Shown here piece by piece: positions 1-13,881 of a DNA stretch of 64,000 nt (position 1 is its first letter; the number at the start of each line of letters is the position of its first letter). The stretch comes from Daucus carota subsp. sativus. Its lineage: Eukaryota > Streptophyta > Magnoliopsida > Apiales > Apiaceae. The position numbers were made by a program, and so were the translations under genes. A model generated the notes under the pieces. It ran no database searches. It was not told where the DNA came from and saw only the letters and a list, made by a program, of their open reading frames with translations. The DNA lies in contig NC_030381.2 in NCBI RefSeq assembly GCF_001625215.2, forward strand, positions 48,073,214 to 48,137,213, in the 5' to 3' direction.

Positions 1-1946
1 CCGCCTTGGTAAACATTTATATTCCTCCTTAATACGACCTCAGGAGAAAATATCAGAAAGAGAGCATAGTATCACAAAAGGTTGTATCATGCCTAAAGGG
101 GCAGGTGAGAAAAAGGGAGACAACTGTTGCTGTCTTGTGCTGCCTAAGCTGATTGATGGAGTTTTGCGAAGCTTTAGTAGTGCCCCCCATCTCTTAACTT
201 TTTCCATACCATCTTTACATGCCAAAACAAACAAACCTAAGCATTTTCATCACTAGCTTTACTCAGCTAACCTTGGTATCTAATGTAGGAAGAAGCCTGT
301 TTAAAAGTGATAGATACATTTTCATGTGGGGATTATACATGCATGGAGAGGGACTACTAGGTAAATGAATTTCCATAGAATTATGTTTGATCCATCTCTT
401 TCAGCTGCTAGCCAACAAAAACTCAAATTGTTGAAATTTCTAGGAAGACTTTGGATAATTTAATCAAGTCGAGTATAATTAATTAGGCAGTCTACTCTCT
501 TTCAAAAGTTTATCTCAGTACTAAATACATGTACCTGATCAGGATCTATTTATGTTGGAAATAATACGTATCAAGTACGCCGTTTTGATTGAACTTATAA
601 TAAGTGTTTATTGCTTAAATAAAAAAAATAAGTAAAAGTCAAAAGTTAGTTAAGTGATTAAAGTTCTGGAAAAAAAATAGAAGTTATGAAGCAAAAGGTA
701 GGATTCTTATTTTTTTTATATAAGTGTTTTTCGACTTTTTACACAAACGATACGAATAAGTGCTTTTAATTTATAACTTCATAAATGGGTTTTAAAAACT
801 CCCCCAAACACCCAACTCATCTGGTTTAACAGGTTTGGACTTTGGAGGGCGGGTGGGCATGGGCCCAAATGAAAAAAGGGTCCAATTTTTGAATAGTTTT
901 GTAATTTTAATAGGAAATAGTTTTAAAATAAATTTTGTATTTATTTACAAGTTCATTTACACTTTTAAAATTTAGTTGAATCACGTTTCCAAGACATTAA
1001 TTAGAGGTATTCAAGAAAAAATAAAAATAAAAATAAAATGCAAAATCATGTTTTCAATACAGCTTAAAGCACGGAGTCAAAATGGCTACTAATTTGCGAC
1101 GAAAAAAATATATGCAAAAATTTGATCTTTAAAAATTAATATTGAAAGGGCCCTGATTTAATACCTTGACTGGGACCCCAAAAATATGAGCGTGGTGCTT
1201 AATCAATTAATACCAAAATTTAATTGTTTATAATAATTAATGATGAATACATGTTCATTTTCATTTTCAACTAGTAAAATTAACTATATTTTAATTAAAT
1301 TTTTGTATAGTATATAATTATAAAAAAAAATAAAAAAAAAACCAATGGAAAGAACACCAGATCCATTATAAGATGTTATTTTAATTATTCAAAGATAATA
1401 AATAAATTATTTTAAATATTTAATCAAATATTGGTTAAACTAGAAAACTGAAAGAGACATACGTACGATTTGGGAGAAATAGAATAATATTTTTGCTGAT
1501 TAACAATACTCATCAAAGATTGTCACCATGAGATGCTCTAAAAGCACACTGTCCTTGTCTATTTTGATTCAACAAAGATGATACTGGTTTGTTGGGTTGG
1601 TTTTAGTTTGGTTCAAATTTAGTGGTCAAACAAACCATAACTATAAAACAATAAAATCAATGCGGAAGCTTTGTTCTGGGGAGAATATATGGGGAAATAT
1701 CATGCATATTAATAGAAAGAACAACTCAATCATTTTCGAATCGCAATATCATCAGCCACCTGATTCTAGGACTGTGTTTGTATGTAATTAGTAACCAGGT
1801 GTACATACAAATATGGTCTCATCGTATTCATCATAATACTACTAATCTATGATCAGAAGAAGAAGCAGAATGCAACGTAGATGTCCATCAATCAATGACA
1901 GCAACAAGCTGCTACTCTCTCAGGTCTTCCCCTTCTAACTCTTTCA
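1..1946. other. AT-rich intergenic region, no supported gene
   Basis: Only short ORFs of about 60 codons occur, with no recognisable motif and no convincing splice pattern. It contains one diverged copy of the hAT-like MITE listed separately near 577-814. The rest is AT-rich spacer with homopolymer runs (for example around 1321-1340). Confidence 0.6.
577..814. mobile_element. hAT-like MITE, diverged copy of a three-member family in this window
   Basis: The stretch shares its order of motifs with the copies near 43677 and 44367: TTGCTTAAA, a variant of AAGTGATTAAAG, TTTTTACACAAACG and ACGAATAAGTGCTT, ending in CCCAAACACCCA. The left end GCCGTTTTGATT is a decayed version of GTCGTTTGGATG. It has no coding capacity. 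Ends are approximate and no clear target-site duplication is readable. Confidence 0.55.
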
Positions 1947-2200
1947 TACTCCCTCCGTCCCAGTCAATAGTATACATTGGGGGACGGGGGCGCGGCACGG
2001 ACTTTAATGCTTCAATATAGTATAGTTCTGTAAATTATTTTTAAGATTTTTTTTTTTGTATAAAAGTATAACATTTATATTTTTATACAAAAAAAGAAAA
2101 TCTTAAAAATAAGTTGTGGAACTATGTTTTATAAGAGTCTTAAAAAGCATGTCGAGCAGTGAAAAAGAAACGTATACAATTGACTGGGACAGAGGGAGTA
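1947..2200. mobile_element. Stowaway-like MITE (Tc1/Mariner type)
   Basis: The ends are inverted: TACTCCCTCCGTCCCAGTCA at the left and TGACTGGGACAGAGGGAGTA at the right. TA dinucleotides at both edges fit the Stowaway target site. The interior is also partly palindromic, with TAAGATTTTTTTTTTTGTATA matched by TATACAAAAAAAGAAAATCTTA. There is no coding capacity, as usual for this class. Confidence 0.85.
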
Positions 2201-2929
2201 ATAATTTATAACAGAAAATATTAGTTTAATGTTTTAAAAATTCCCGATTAATCTTTAATTATTTCTTAAAAAATATTTAATGATTTATTGACTAAAAATT
2301 TATAATTTCTTTTTAGAAAAATCTGATAAATCCTGAATCAATAGGTCGACCGATTAATTTCGCTTCGTGATTTCTACGATCTTGGTTTCAGATAGTAGTA
2401 ATAAACCGAATTGAAATTGAAGATATTGTAGTGCAGACGTAACATCACTTGAAAAAGACCAACATAAACTGACGGAAAACAAAGGTGTCTAGGCAAAGTG
2501 TAGAATAGCATACAGAAGTAAAGTCAGTCAACCTTCTGCAGCAGCCGCGCGAAGCAGATCGGAAAGGATACGCTTTGCTTTGCTTTTCTTCTGCATGCGC
2601 TTACAATAATACGTAGCTCTAATAATCCCTTTAAATTATAAAGCCTGAAGGATATTCTACTGGCTTTTTACAAGTTCGTCCTCCTAAAATCCCCCGTATT
2701 TACACCGTATGCCACTGACTTCCCGTATTTATACCGCTTCTGTTTTGTTGTCGATGCTGCAAGAAGCCACGTTTCCTCAGACAACTTAAATATTCATTTC
2801 TCACACCTCCCCAGCTTATTTTCCCTGTACTTCTACTGACTTCTCCCTCAATATACTTTTGTACCTCTGCATATGGCTCTTTTGTGTTCAGCACGCTTTG
2901 TTAATGAAACCTAATTGCCTTTTTTTTTT

Positions 2930-3258
2930 TTAAAATCCAAGCTCTCTAATCATCGGGTCGCAAGCCGAGGTGCTGGATAGCAGAGCTCTACATTTATGCC
3001 GGTTTGTTGTTTAGGTATGTGTCTTCATCTACCCAATTCCTTCATCATAAGCAATCGAGGTTGAATATTACTGTTTATATATGTTAGGTATTTTTGAGCC
3101 GGGTGTTGGAATTAATTGAGCTCCCAACTGTCTTTCTTTGTCTATATGGATGTATCTACATGTATGTATATCGGAGTTAATGGCCTCCATCCGTATCTCT
3201 CAATGAGTGTGTTTTGTTGTACCTGTGTTCCAGATTATTTGAATTTTTTTTAAGACGA
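2930..3258 (+). promoter_or_regulatory. Probable promoter and leader of the Helitron RepHel gene
   Basis: This stretch lies between the proposed Helitron 5' end and the first ATG at 3259. It has no ORF of note. A possible leader exon ends near 3013 at AGGTATGT, a plausible donor, but no TATA box or acceptor stands out enough to fix the transcription start. Confidence 0.3.
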
Positions 3259-6200
3259 ATGGATAAATTTAGGCGCAGTACTTCGAAAGATGACCCTCTA
3301 CTTTGGAATCTATGTGAGTAGTTGTCAGTTTTGTTGTGTGTGGACAGTGTTATATTGTTTGACATTACTCACAGGACTGACATTCGTTTTGTTTCTATGA
3401 TTCTTTGTCCCTTTACATTCAATATGTGCAGTTAACTATCAACTGCCAGTTATGAAAGAATATGTTCATCCACCTAAAGATGAATCTTATTTTAATCAGT
3501 TGATTAAAGAGAGTAAGAGTATTTAACATAATTTTTAATTTTATTTGTTGTAGTTTTGTCCATGTTAGAAACGTGTTCAAATAATTGGTCTCCCCACAAA
3601 CATTGTGCAGGTTACAAAGTTGGACATCCTCAGCTTTCTGAAAAAAGAACTAAATGTAAGATATGGTTTCTAATTTGTATTATATTATTTCCGATTTTAT
3701 GTGTCCAGTTAATATTCTTCAATGTTGCAGCTCATATCGAGGATGATGTTGGAACCGCAAAGAAAACAGCTCTTCACACGCAGCAAAAAACCAATGTTCA
3801 GTCTCCGTCCTGCATTCCAGGTTCTAGGAATAGTGGCAAGCGATTTCCGGGAAAAATTGTCGAAAACATTAAACCAGACACACCTCCTGTTAGCTACTCT
3901 CAATGTTGTAAGGATCCTTCAGACCTCTTTAACTACGTAGTTTTACTAAATACTCTGACAAAAATAATTTTTTTTGTCACAACAGCCAGGATTTTCTCTC
4001 CTTTGACGCCATTGTCACCCAATATAGCTAGGCCTCTTCAGTCCCCACTACCAAATCATAAACCAAATGGTATTTAATTCGTTTGTGTATTTTTAATATA
4101 AAAGATATGTAATGCACTTTAGATGTAATGCATTTTTATTATCTGACTTCCAGCTTTAGGCCAACATACTCAAGGCAACAAAGAAAATGTGCCTACCACA
4201 AGAGTTAAAGGAAATGAATGTCTTCCAGAACAGAGTAAATTTTAATGGCCTATTGTACTAATTTATGCTTTTATTAGTTTGTTGCTATAGTAATTTGGTC
4301 ACTTGAAATACTTATGTTGACAGGAATTCATAAACAAAGTTCAGCGTTTAAAGAGAATAGACCTCCGACAAATATTAAAAGAAAAGCCTTGCTCAAATCC
4401 TCCAGATCAAACATCCATTCAGCAACGCAGAAGAGTAATTCGCTTTTCAGAATTAATTTAACCTTATTTGATGTCAAAAAGGTAAACGATAACTTATTTG
4501 CTTTTATATTGTACAGGGCCATGCAAGAACCCTGATGTCAATAAGATGGTATCACCTGCTGGGCACAGTAAGTTCAATTACTCTGTCCAATCTAAACTAC
4601 AAACTCAACCAAATGATTTTTATTTATTACCAACATACTGAATAATTAAAGCACACCCTTTTTTGCAATAGCCATCTTTACAAATTTAAGTTCCAGTAAA
4701 GATAAAGGGAAGATGGTGGTTGAGAATGCAATAAGACCCCAACATTTGAGGAGTGAAGTTGGTATGTTTCTCATTCAATTATACTTAATAAGAGAGAACT
4801 AGATTTAATTGGTTCTATTATTTTTACATTTTCTGGCAAATTACAGATGTTATGAATTTGTCTGAATATGATAGTGATTCAAGTGATGCTTTTTCTGACC
4901 AAGGTATTTACCATATGAAATTCATTTTAACGAATGTGTTATAAATGTCAAATTTATTTGTGTTTAATAATTACAATGCTTTTCAGATTTCCCTGAAGAT
5001 TTCATTCATGAATCACATAAATTTGGACCAACAGTTGGTACGTGACTGTGCTCGATGCCATTGAAAATCCCTTTTACCTTGAAATGTAATTTTGAGCCTG
5101 AGTTTATTAGGAAATGTAAAATTTTCAGGTACTCAGTCTGACAGGGGGGTAAATATTGACTTACCACCACGTAAATTAAATTTTGATCCTAAGGATTCTC
5201 AACAGGACTCAGCCGACCACTTCAATGATCTTGGTAATTTCAATAAGATTTTCCAGTTCTTATTTTTTGCATATGTGTGCAAAGAATTACAACAGTTGAC
5301 TAATATGATTCCATTTAACAAGATGTTCTCATATTAATCTTTCACAGGTTTTTCTCATTTTGGAGAATCTTACAGCGATCAGAGTGACGGCGATTCAGAA
5401 GATGGTAATCTGAAAACAATCATGTTAATAACTCTTGCTTTTATTAGTTCACCAACCTTAAATTTTGGAAATCACAGATTATGGTGGTGATTTTAACTGT
5501 CAAGACATTGAGGAAGAGGAACCAAATATATATGGTAATATATTGTGCCATGAATCTTACTTTTTAAACTTTCGAATGTTGATGCACAAATTTAAGGATA
5601 CAATATGTGATTTGCAGCTGTGAAAGAGTATGCTACTTTAGGTCCCCCTAACGTGAAATGTATTCATTGTCAAGCTTGGATGTGGAAAGAGGAACGTGTC
5701 AACAAAAGTGTGAAGAAAGGCACTCCTGTTTTTTCCCTCTGTTGTGCCAAGGGACAAATCAAACTTCCAAAAGAGAGGCCAACTCCATCATTCATTTGGC
5801 AGTTACACAATGATAAGAACAAGTCTCAAAGATTCAAGGATGGTATACGTCTATACAATAGCCTATTTGCTTTTACTTCTACCGGAGGAAAAGTTGATCA
5901 CTCTATTAATAATGGAGGAGCACCTTATGTATATCGGTTAAATGGTCAGAACCACCACCTTTTTGGTTCATTACTACCAGACGATGGTGAAGACCCAAAG
6001 TTCTGCCAGTTGTATATTTATGACACGGAGAATGAAATAGAAAACAGAATGAAATGGGTTAGTGTCACAGATGGTCAGCAAGTTGATGCTGAAATTGTTG
6101 AAGGATTGTCCCAGATGTTAGATGAAACAAATGAGCTGGTGAAGGAATTTAGATCTGCACGTGATCGGTTTGAGAATGGTGTGCAAGAGTTAGAAATCAT

Positions 6201-9200
6201 CCTCAAGGTATCCAGGGCTGAGAGTGGACGTGAAAATCATATCGGTCCATCGGATGAGGTTGCAGGTGTAATGGTTGGGGATATGGACGACACAAAAGGT
6301 ACACGTGATATAATTCTGCATTCACGTAAGAAAGGCTTAGAGAGAATAACAGACATTCACCCAAAATTGATGTCACTTCAATATCCTTTGTTGTTCCCGC
6401 ATGGTGGTGATGGCTTCCATAAGGACATACCCTTTGGGAAGGTTGATAATGTAACGCAGAAACAAAGGCAGATGATTTCAATGAAAGAATTCTATTCATA
6501 TAAATTGCAAGTCCGGACCAATGAAGGTAGTTTCATGCGTACTACAGAATGATGATTTGAATGTTTGAACTATTTCTCTCTCATGTTCATTAAAATTACA
6601 TAATCTGTGTTGTGCAGGAATTACACCACGGTTAGGTGGTAGGCTCTATCAACAGTATATTGTTGACGCTTTTTCAACTATTGAGCAAGCACGTCTGTGG
6701 TGGTTCCGTAAGCATCAAACAACCTTACGATCAGACCTATATTCAAGTATTAAAAAATCAGTGTCTGTTGGTTCTTCAGAGTGCTCAAATATTGGAAAAG
6801 GATTTATTTTGCCATCCGGTTTTGTTGGCTCACGAAGGTACATGCAGCAAAATTTCCAGGACGCTCTTGCTGTTTGTCGAGTAATAGGTCATCCCGACAT
6901 CTTCCTTACAATGACAACAAATCCTCTTTGGGATGAAATAAACGAGATGATGAAGTTGATTCCACACTGCAGCCCTCAGAATTCACCAGATGTGATCGCC
7001 CGTGTGTTTCGCCTCAAGCTTGATCAATTAATAGAGGAGATAAAGCAGAAGAAATTCTTTGGGACTTGCCTTGGTGGTATGTACTACCTCACACTTTCAT
7101 AAATGTACCAAGTCTGTGATTTACTATCATTATGCACTTTTGTTGACATACACTTTCTTAACAGTCATGTATGTGGTGGAATTCCAAAAGCGAGGCTTGC
7201 CTCATGTTCACATGCTGATTTGGTTGGATGCGGCATCTAAACAAAATCTCAAATCAAATGTTGACAACTTTGTATCAGCAGAGATTCCAGACGAGAAAGT
7301 TGATCCTGCAGGATATGCTGCCGTCAAAGCATTTATGATGCATGGACCATGCGGCAAAGAATATCCAAAGTCTCCTTGCATGAAGCAGCACAAATGTACT
7401 AGGCATTTTCCCAAAAAGTGAGTCCCTTTCCTTCTTACTTTAATTGTTAAGTTTTATTCTGCGTTAAGTAGCATATTCTTCAGATAATCACAGCAAGGTT
7501 AAGGAACTGCAAATAAAAGTATATGTTTGGTTTTGATAATTCTAAATTATCATCAGTCTACATACTTATGTGAAGGTTTAATTGAGTAATAGTCATTGCT
7601 GGCCAAATATGTGTTGTATTCCCAACTTGCTATTCAACTAAGTAAGAAAATGAACAATATATCTAGGTTCTGTCAAGCGACGACGTTTGATCAATCAGGG
7701 TTTCCCATTTACAAACGCCGGCAGACCAATATTACAGTTAAAAAAGGGAAAGCTGATCTTGATAACCAATGGGTGGTTCCATATAATAGAGATTTGTTGG
7801 TCAAATTTCAGTGTCACATAAATGTGGAGATTTGTGCTCACGCACGTAGTCTCAAATATCTTTTTAAGTATTGCCTCAAAGGACATGACCGAGCTACTGT
7901 TGAAATTCGGGGAAAGAAGCGCAGCTCCAACTTATTAAATGAAATAGAGCAACCTGAAGATGAAATCCAATCTTTTTTCGATGGAAGATACATTTGCGGC
8001 TGTGAAGCTGCTTACAGGATTTTCGGTTTTAATATCCATTATAGGTCTCTGGCGGTTCAACGACTTTCATTCCATCTCGAAGGGGATAAAACATGTACAT
8101 TTCGTTCAAATGAACCATTACAGAAGGTGGCTGCTAGAGAAGGGATCAGGCTCAGTCAGTTGGAGGCTTTCTTCGAGCTTAACTCAACTGATAACAATGC
8201 AAGGCAATATCTGTATGACGAAATCCCGCAACATTATGTCTGGAATGATACAGATAGGATTTGGACAGTGAGGAAGAGGGGTAAAAAGATTGGGAGGCTT
8301 TCTTACACCCATCACAGTTCTGGGGAATTGTGGTTTTTACGCCTACTCTTGACAAAAGTTCATGGTCCGACCTCCTTCCAATGCTTGCGCACTGTTAAAG
8401 GGAAGACGTATGACACTTTTCATGAGGCATGCAAAGTATATGGATTACTGGACGATGACAATGAATGGGATGAGGTTTTGAAAGAATGCTCTATTTCTGG
8501 ATTTCCCCCCCAAATCCGCCAGCTTTTTGTCCACATAATGGTGAATTGTAAAGTGACTGATCTTAAAGAATTGTGGAACAAACATTGGATTAATATGGTT
8601 GATGACATTTTGTTGAAACAGAGAAGATTGACTGGAAATCCATTACTGATTCTTAATGAAAAACAGCAGCAGTTTTATGCCTTAGCAGGTATTTACCATT
8701 TTCCATTCTTATCATCTCTGTTAAAAATGTCAACAAATATTATTTTAAAAAAATGTTAAATAATATGCAGAAATCCATACGTTGTTGAAGAGCGTTGGAA
8801 AGTCTTTAAAAGAGTACTCTCAAATGCCTCAACCTCCTCCCAGCTATTTGGATTGTAGTGTAAACAATCTCATAGAGGAGGAAACCAGTTATGATGTTAC
8901 AGAAATGGAGGAGGAGTATAAGCATCTAATATCATCCTGTAACCAAGAGCAGCTTGCAGTCTTTACATCTATAATGGAGTCAGTTGAGAAAAAAGAGGGA
9001 GGTGTTTTTTTTGTGTACGGTAGCGGGGGCTGCGGAAAAACCTACTTATGGAGAACAATGATTTCAAAATTGCGGTCTGAACGCCTGATTGTTCTTCCAG
9101 TTGCTTCATCCGGTATCGCCGCCACTCTCCTGCCAGGAGGGCGGACTGCACATTCAAGGTTTAAAATCCCAATTGTACTTGATGAGTATTCAATGTGTTC

Positions 9201-10410
9201 CATATCTCATACATCAGACATTGCAGAGTTGGTTAAGCGTACAAGTCTAATTATTTGGGACGAGGCCCCAATGCAACACCGATATTCATTTGAATGTCTT
9301 GATCGTTCACTTAAAGATATCATGAAAGCTGTTGATCCAAGAAGATATCATATGCCTTTTGGTGGAATTACAGTGGTTTTGGGTGGGGACTTCCGTCAAA
9401 TTCTCCCTGTCATCCCACAAGCTCCAAGGGGTGAGATAGTAGCTGCTTCAATAACAAGATCAAAGCTTTGGAAGATCGCCACTGTGTTTAAACTATTACA
9501 CAACATGCGTCTAAACAAGGGAAGAAACAACGAGGAGATTCAGAATTTGAAAGAATTTGCACAATGGGTTTTGGACATTGGTGATGGAAAAATAGGACCT
9601 CCTCCTGATGCAGGTGTGGAATATGGTGAGGATGACATTGCTGTGCCTGAACGTTACTGTAATATGGGTTCTGAAAATTCAGTGGAACAAATGATGAAAA
9701 CCACCTTTCCGTCATTTCTGGAAAAATTTCAGGACCCAAATTACTTGAGCGATAGAGCAATCCTAACACCAACAAATGTCATTGTTGGTGAAGTAAACAG
9801 TGTGATAGTGGACAGAATCCCTGGGAACATGTCTTCTTTCTTCAGCATAGACACAGCGGAAGATTATCCCGGAACTGCAAGAGAGCAGATGGCATGTTTC
9901 CCACCAGAATACCTCAATGCATTAAACATTCCAGGTTTGCCACTTCATGAATTAAAGTTGAAAGTTGGCGTAGTTGTTATGTTGATGCGTAACTTGAATC
10001 AGACATTAGGATTGTGTAATGGTACTAGAATGATGGTTACACTTTGCCTTCAGTTTTGTGTTTGTTGTGAGGTCATTAGCGGACAGTTCAAGGGGACAAA
10101 ACATTTCATTCCTAGAATGGAATTATGTCCAACCGAGACAAAACTCCCATTCAAGCTTTGCAGGAAGCAAATGCCTTTACAGATTTGCTATGCCATGACA
10201 ATTAACAAAGCTCAAGGACAGTCACTTGAAAATGTTGGGGTCTATTTGCCAAAAGGGGTGTTCTCACATGGACAATACTATGTTGCAGTGAGCCGTGTTA
10301 CTTCACCTGAAGGGCTGAAATGTTTCATCAACGATGAGCATGGACAAAGCACAAACATCACTCAAAATGTAGTTTACAAGGAAGTATTTTACAACTTACC
10401 AGTTGTTTAA
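3259..10410 (+). CDS. Helitron Rep/Pif1-like helicase (RepHel), 19 exons, about 1813 aa
   Basis: This is the Helitron transposase: a rolling-circle HUH nickase joined to a Pif1-family helicase. Exons: 3259-3313, 3432-3512, 3554-3655, 3731-3907, 3986-4069, 4154-4234, 4324-4434, 4517-4567, 4672-4761, 4847-4903, 4987-5037, 5129-5233, 5348-5404, 5478-5534, 5618-6526, 6618-7076, 7165-7417, 7667-8688, 8771-10410. They join to 5442 nt without a stop. Residues 1-386 (14 small exons) are low-complexity, with acidic and basic stretches. A Cys pair domain (CIHC, then LCC) follows near 400-425, then the Helitron-like N domain (GGRLYQQY). The HUH core reads GLPHVHM (near 857), and the paired catalytic tyrosines read YLFKY (near 991). 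Helicase motifs: GSGGCGKT, SSGIAAT, IIWDEAP, LGGDFRQILPV, TINKAQGQS, YVAVSRVTS. All key residues are present, so it may be active. The first ATG is chosen because it opens the continuous frame; cDNA would be needed to confirm it. Confidence 0.88.
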
Positions 10411-11035
10411 GTCCTGCTAATCTATTTTTGTAATAACAGTTTGAGTAATGTTTGTAACTTAAGGGCCTACATTTATGATTTTTTGCTTAAAACTATGCCC
10501 TTCACTTTTGGATTGAATTCTTCAATGGTTAATATGCTCACCACTGTTATTCTCAATATCAGATTGTTCTATCATGGTTTGATTTTTAAAAATGTCAGGT
10601 TAATATAATTTTCAACACTTAATTAAATGTTGTGCAATTTAAAATTTTATGTCATGCTCTTAGTAGTGGAACTTAGAGGGATATATATATGCGTGCCCTA
10701 CCACCCTTTACAAAGTGAAATGATCAGAAAAGTAGTACAGTACATGTGATATTCTTATTATAAAAGTAATATGTTATCCTAGGTTTGTGAGTTGTCCTAC
10801 TATATTATAATCAAGGAAGCAAGTACAATAATTGAGTTGCAGTATACATACATACAATACAACACTTGAGCATCTATTCTGGATCCAAAGTTCAGCACAG
10901 TTAAGCTTACAAAAGCAGTGGTTGCACTTTACAAAGAAGGTATAATATATTCCACAGATTTATTTGAGACTTGCCTGTTTAATGCGTAATGTTCCATTGT
11001 TCTTATTTATCTTGACTTTTTCTAAACAGGTTACA
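10411..11035. other. Spacer between RepHel and the first RPA gene; probable RPA promoter and 5' leader
   Basis: No coding sequence. A TATATATAT run at 10681-10689 could be a TATA box. A GT-AG pair (donor after about 10939 in AAGAAGGTATAA, acceptor AAACAG at 11029) would place an intron in the 5' leader just before the ATG at 11036. Confidence 0.4.
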
Positions 11036-13336
11036 ATGGACAAGGCTCTCTATAGCTTCGATTCACTTGAGGATATTGAGGACTCCAGAACTGACTGGAA
11101 AGTGAGAGTTAAATCTCAGTCTATTTGGAAAGGGATCAACAAGAAAACTGGTGAATGCAAAGGTTACAATATCGTCTTCTTTGATGACTATGTAAGTTTT
11201 CAACCTTGACCTAGGTTTTTCTTTTGTGGTTATAATAATTAAATAATGACTTGCACACCCTAAACTAGCAGAGCACCAGGGTTCATGCCTTCATTTCATC
11301 ACAAATAGTTCCACAGTTTGAGGACCTACTGACTGAAGAACAAATGTACCTCATTACAAACTTCAAAGTTTTGTTCTATAATGGAGATGAAACAAACAGA
11401 CCAGTTAGAACAGAGAAGCATATATATTTCACAAGTGATACGGTCATGGTAAAGGAGACATTGTCAGGACTAAAGTTCCCAAACTACAGCTTTGATATGA
11501 GAAACTTAGAGGAGATGGAAGTAATGAAAAAGGATAATCGATTCCTGATAGGTAATACTTTCATATCAAAGCTTTTGACGATATTTAGTTCAGTTCTTGA
11601 TTTTTAAATTTATTGCCAAATTAACTGTTCTACTTTAAATATATAGATGTCGTTGCCGTTGTTGAAAGTGTTCAAGAAAAAACTGTGTATATGAAGGATG
11701 CTGTGGAGAAATCACATGTTGCTTTCACAATATCTGATGGAAGGTATAAAATGCAATGCCTACATGTTGAAATAGAAACGTGATTTATAATAGGAGATAC
11801 ATGACAAATTATTGCTTTTTATATTCATTATCTGTAGGGCCACAAAGAATGTGACTTTCTTCAACGAATATGGTGATTCATTTCTCGAAGCTTATAAAGC
11901 AATTAAAGAAACACCAGTTATAATTATCATCACCTTTGCCAAGGTTACAGAGTGGAAAGGTATATTATTTTATATAGTTTAATGTGGATATGTGTAGCAT
12001 GCACTTCACGTATTTATTTCGTTATCCAGAAGTGGGCTACCTGTCTAATTTCCCTGCCACAAGATACTACTTGAATATCAATCATCATGTTGTCAACAAC
12101 CTAATTCAGAGGTTTCCTCTTCAACCACCAGATTATTTTCATTAAATTGAATAGACATCATATGCTGAATATTGAAATTGTTAAATTAAATTTGTAGATA
12201 TAGACAGCCAGGTTTCTATGTAATGGACATTGAGGAAGAAGAGGAGGTTTTAGAGCTACCCCAAATGAAGATTAAGGAGCTGAGAGACCTTAATGAATCA
12301 TTTGTTCAGGTACCAGAAGTAGTAAGTCGTATGGTTTTCTATTTTTACTGTTTTCTCTTCACTTATTCAATACCTTTATAAACAGAAAAAAGTTACCTGC
12401 CAAGTTACGCTGAAGAGGTTTGATGAAAAACAAAATTGGTACTCTGCATATTGTATAAAATGTGAAAAAGATTTGGAAATGGTTGATGGTAACTACAACT
12501 GCTGTGGAAGAAACTACCCATATCCAGACAAAAGGTCAGGGTTGTTTTCATATTGAACGGAATGAAATATTAATCTGAGAAATTTAAGTAATTTTCTTTT
12601 TCTACAGGTTTCGTTTGTATGGGTTGTGCTCTGATGAAACTGGAACTGTTCCAATTGTTTGGCCTGATGAGGAAATATCTCGATTGACAGGAAAGACGGT
12701 GTATGATGTTGATGCTGATGATGACGAGGTTAAGTTCTATCCTAACTGAATTTATAATATACCAAAATATGAGTACAGTAGTTATGTGTGAAGTTATTAC
12801 CTGAGTAATGTACAACAGGTTGATGTGAAGAACAAAATGCCCGATATCTTGAAAAGTTTAGAGAAGAAACAGTATCGTTTAGACATACTTCTTACAGAAG
12901 AAAATGTTAAACAAGGTTCCAATGTCTACAACGCTACAAAAATCTCCAAACCACTGGAAATTACAGACAACCATGATCCCAATCCAAATTTCCATGCTGT
13001 CAATGAGCAAACTGAGATCACCAATGTAAGCAAACTTCCACCATAAACTATCTTATGTTTCATACAAACTCACACAAGAAATGTTTTTATTCAACAGGAT
13101 ATCAGTAAAGAGCCAACCTCTAACATTAACAGCCCAGCAACGGAAAAATCTACAAACAAGACCAAATCAAGGCTCACAGCTGATATCATAGAAACACCCA
13201 TTAAGAAGCCAGATTTGAAGAAAGTAAAGCTTGAGAAAGTAAGTGCATAATACTTATCATCAGTTCACCAAATTATTTTAAGATACAATAATTAAAATCT
13301 CCTCTGACGATGATTTACAACTGCTTCCAGAAATGA
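11036..13336 (+). CDS. RPA70-like single-stranded DNA-binding protein, Helitron-encoded (copy 1), 494 aa
   Basis: Exons: 11036-11191, 11272-11551, 11647-11743, 11838-11959, 12030-12111, 12198-12321, 12386-12534, 12608-12728, 12819-13025, 13098-13238, 13331-13336; together 1485 nt ending in TGA. The product looks like replication protein A large subunit: an N-terminal OB-fold (SRTDWKVRVKSQSIWKG), a second OB-fold, and a C-terminal OB-fold with a zinc motif in which CIKC is followed by NCCG. A Lys/Thr-rich tail ends the protein. RPA coats single-stranded DNA in replication, and plant Helitrons are known to carry such genes. Its place directly downstream of RepHel in the same orientation supports a role in transposition. 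ATG at 11036 is preceded by an acceptor and by in-frame sequence lacking homology. The exact donor near 12321 has an alternative at 12310. Confidence 0.8.
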
Positions 13337-13881
13337 TGACGAAGAACTACAATCCCAGCAAACCTGTTTGAAGAATCTTTTGTATGAATGCACTTGCCTA
13401 TGTGCAAGTTAACTGTTATGTTGTCCAACTTTTGCATTGCTGGAATTTATTCAATTCGTAACGTCGACAATTGTAATATATTCTACCACTGAATTTATTC
13501 CCACGAACTTTATTTTCCTATTAATTATCAGGTTTGTGAACGTTAAGACAGTTTACCGTCTTCCTTACACTTCCATTGTGTACTAATATATAGGATTGAA
13601 GATATTAAGCAAACTCTAACCACATATTCTTTGTTATTTCAACCACATTTAACATATGGTCACTATGTGCTAACAAATAAATACCGTGTCAAAACTAAAC
13701 AATATCAAATGAATTGCAGATGTTAGTAATAAAGACGCAACCAAATTCCTTCACAGACAAGTGCACCTACCACAAATTAATACATTTACTGCTGCAACCA
13801 CCAGCCTTTTTAACAAGCCACACCTTTAGTTTTACAAATTCACACTATGCTAGCAAGTCACCAGCACACATACACTGCAAG
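13337..13881. other. Spacer between the two RPA genes
   Basis: No gene seen. It holds the 3' end of RPA copy 1 and presumably the promoter of copy 2 (AATATATAGG near 13584 is a weak TATA candidate). An in-frame upstream extension of copy 2 starting at 13714 exists but shows no family similarity. Confidence 0.4.

Noticed and set aside
13714-13881. In-frame extension upstream of the second RPA gene
   Set aside because: Starts with sequence unlike RPA; ATG at 13882 aligns with the start of copy 1.
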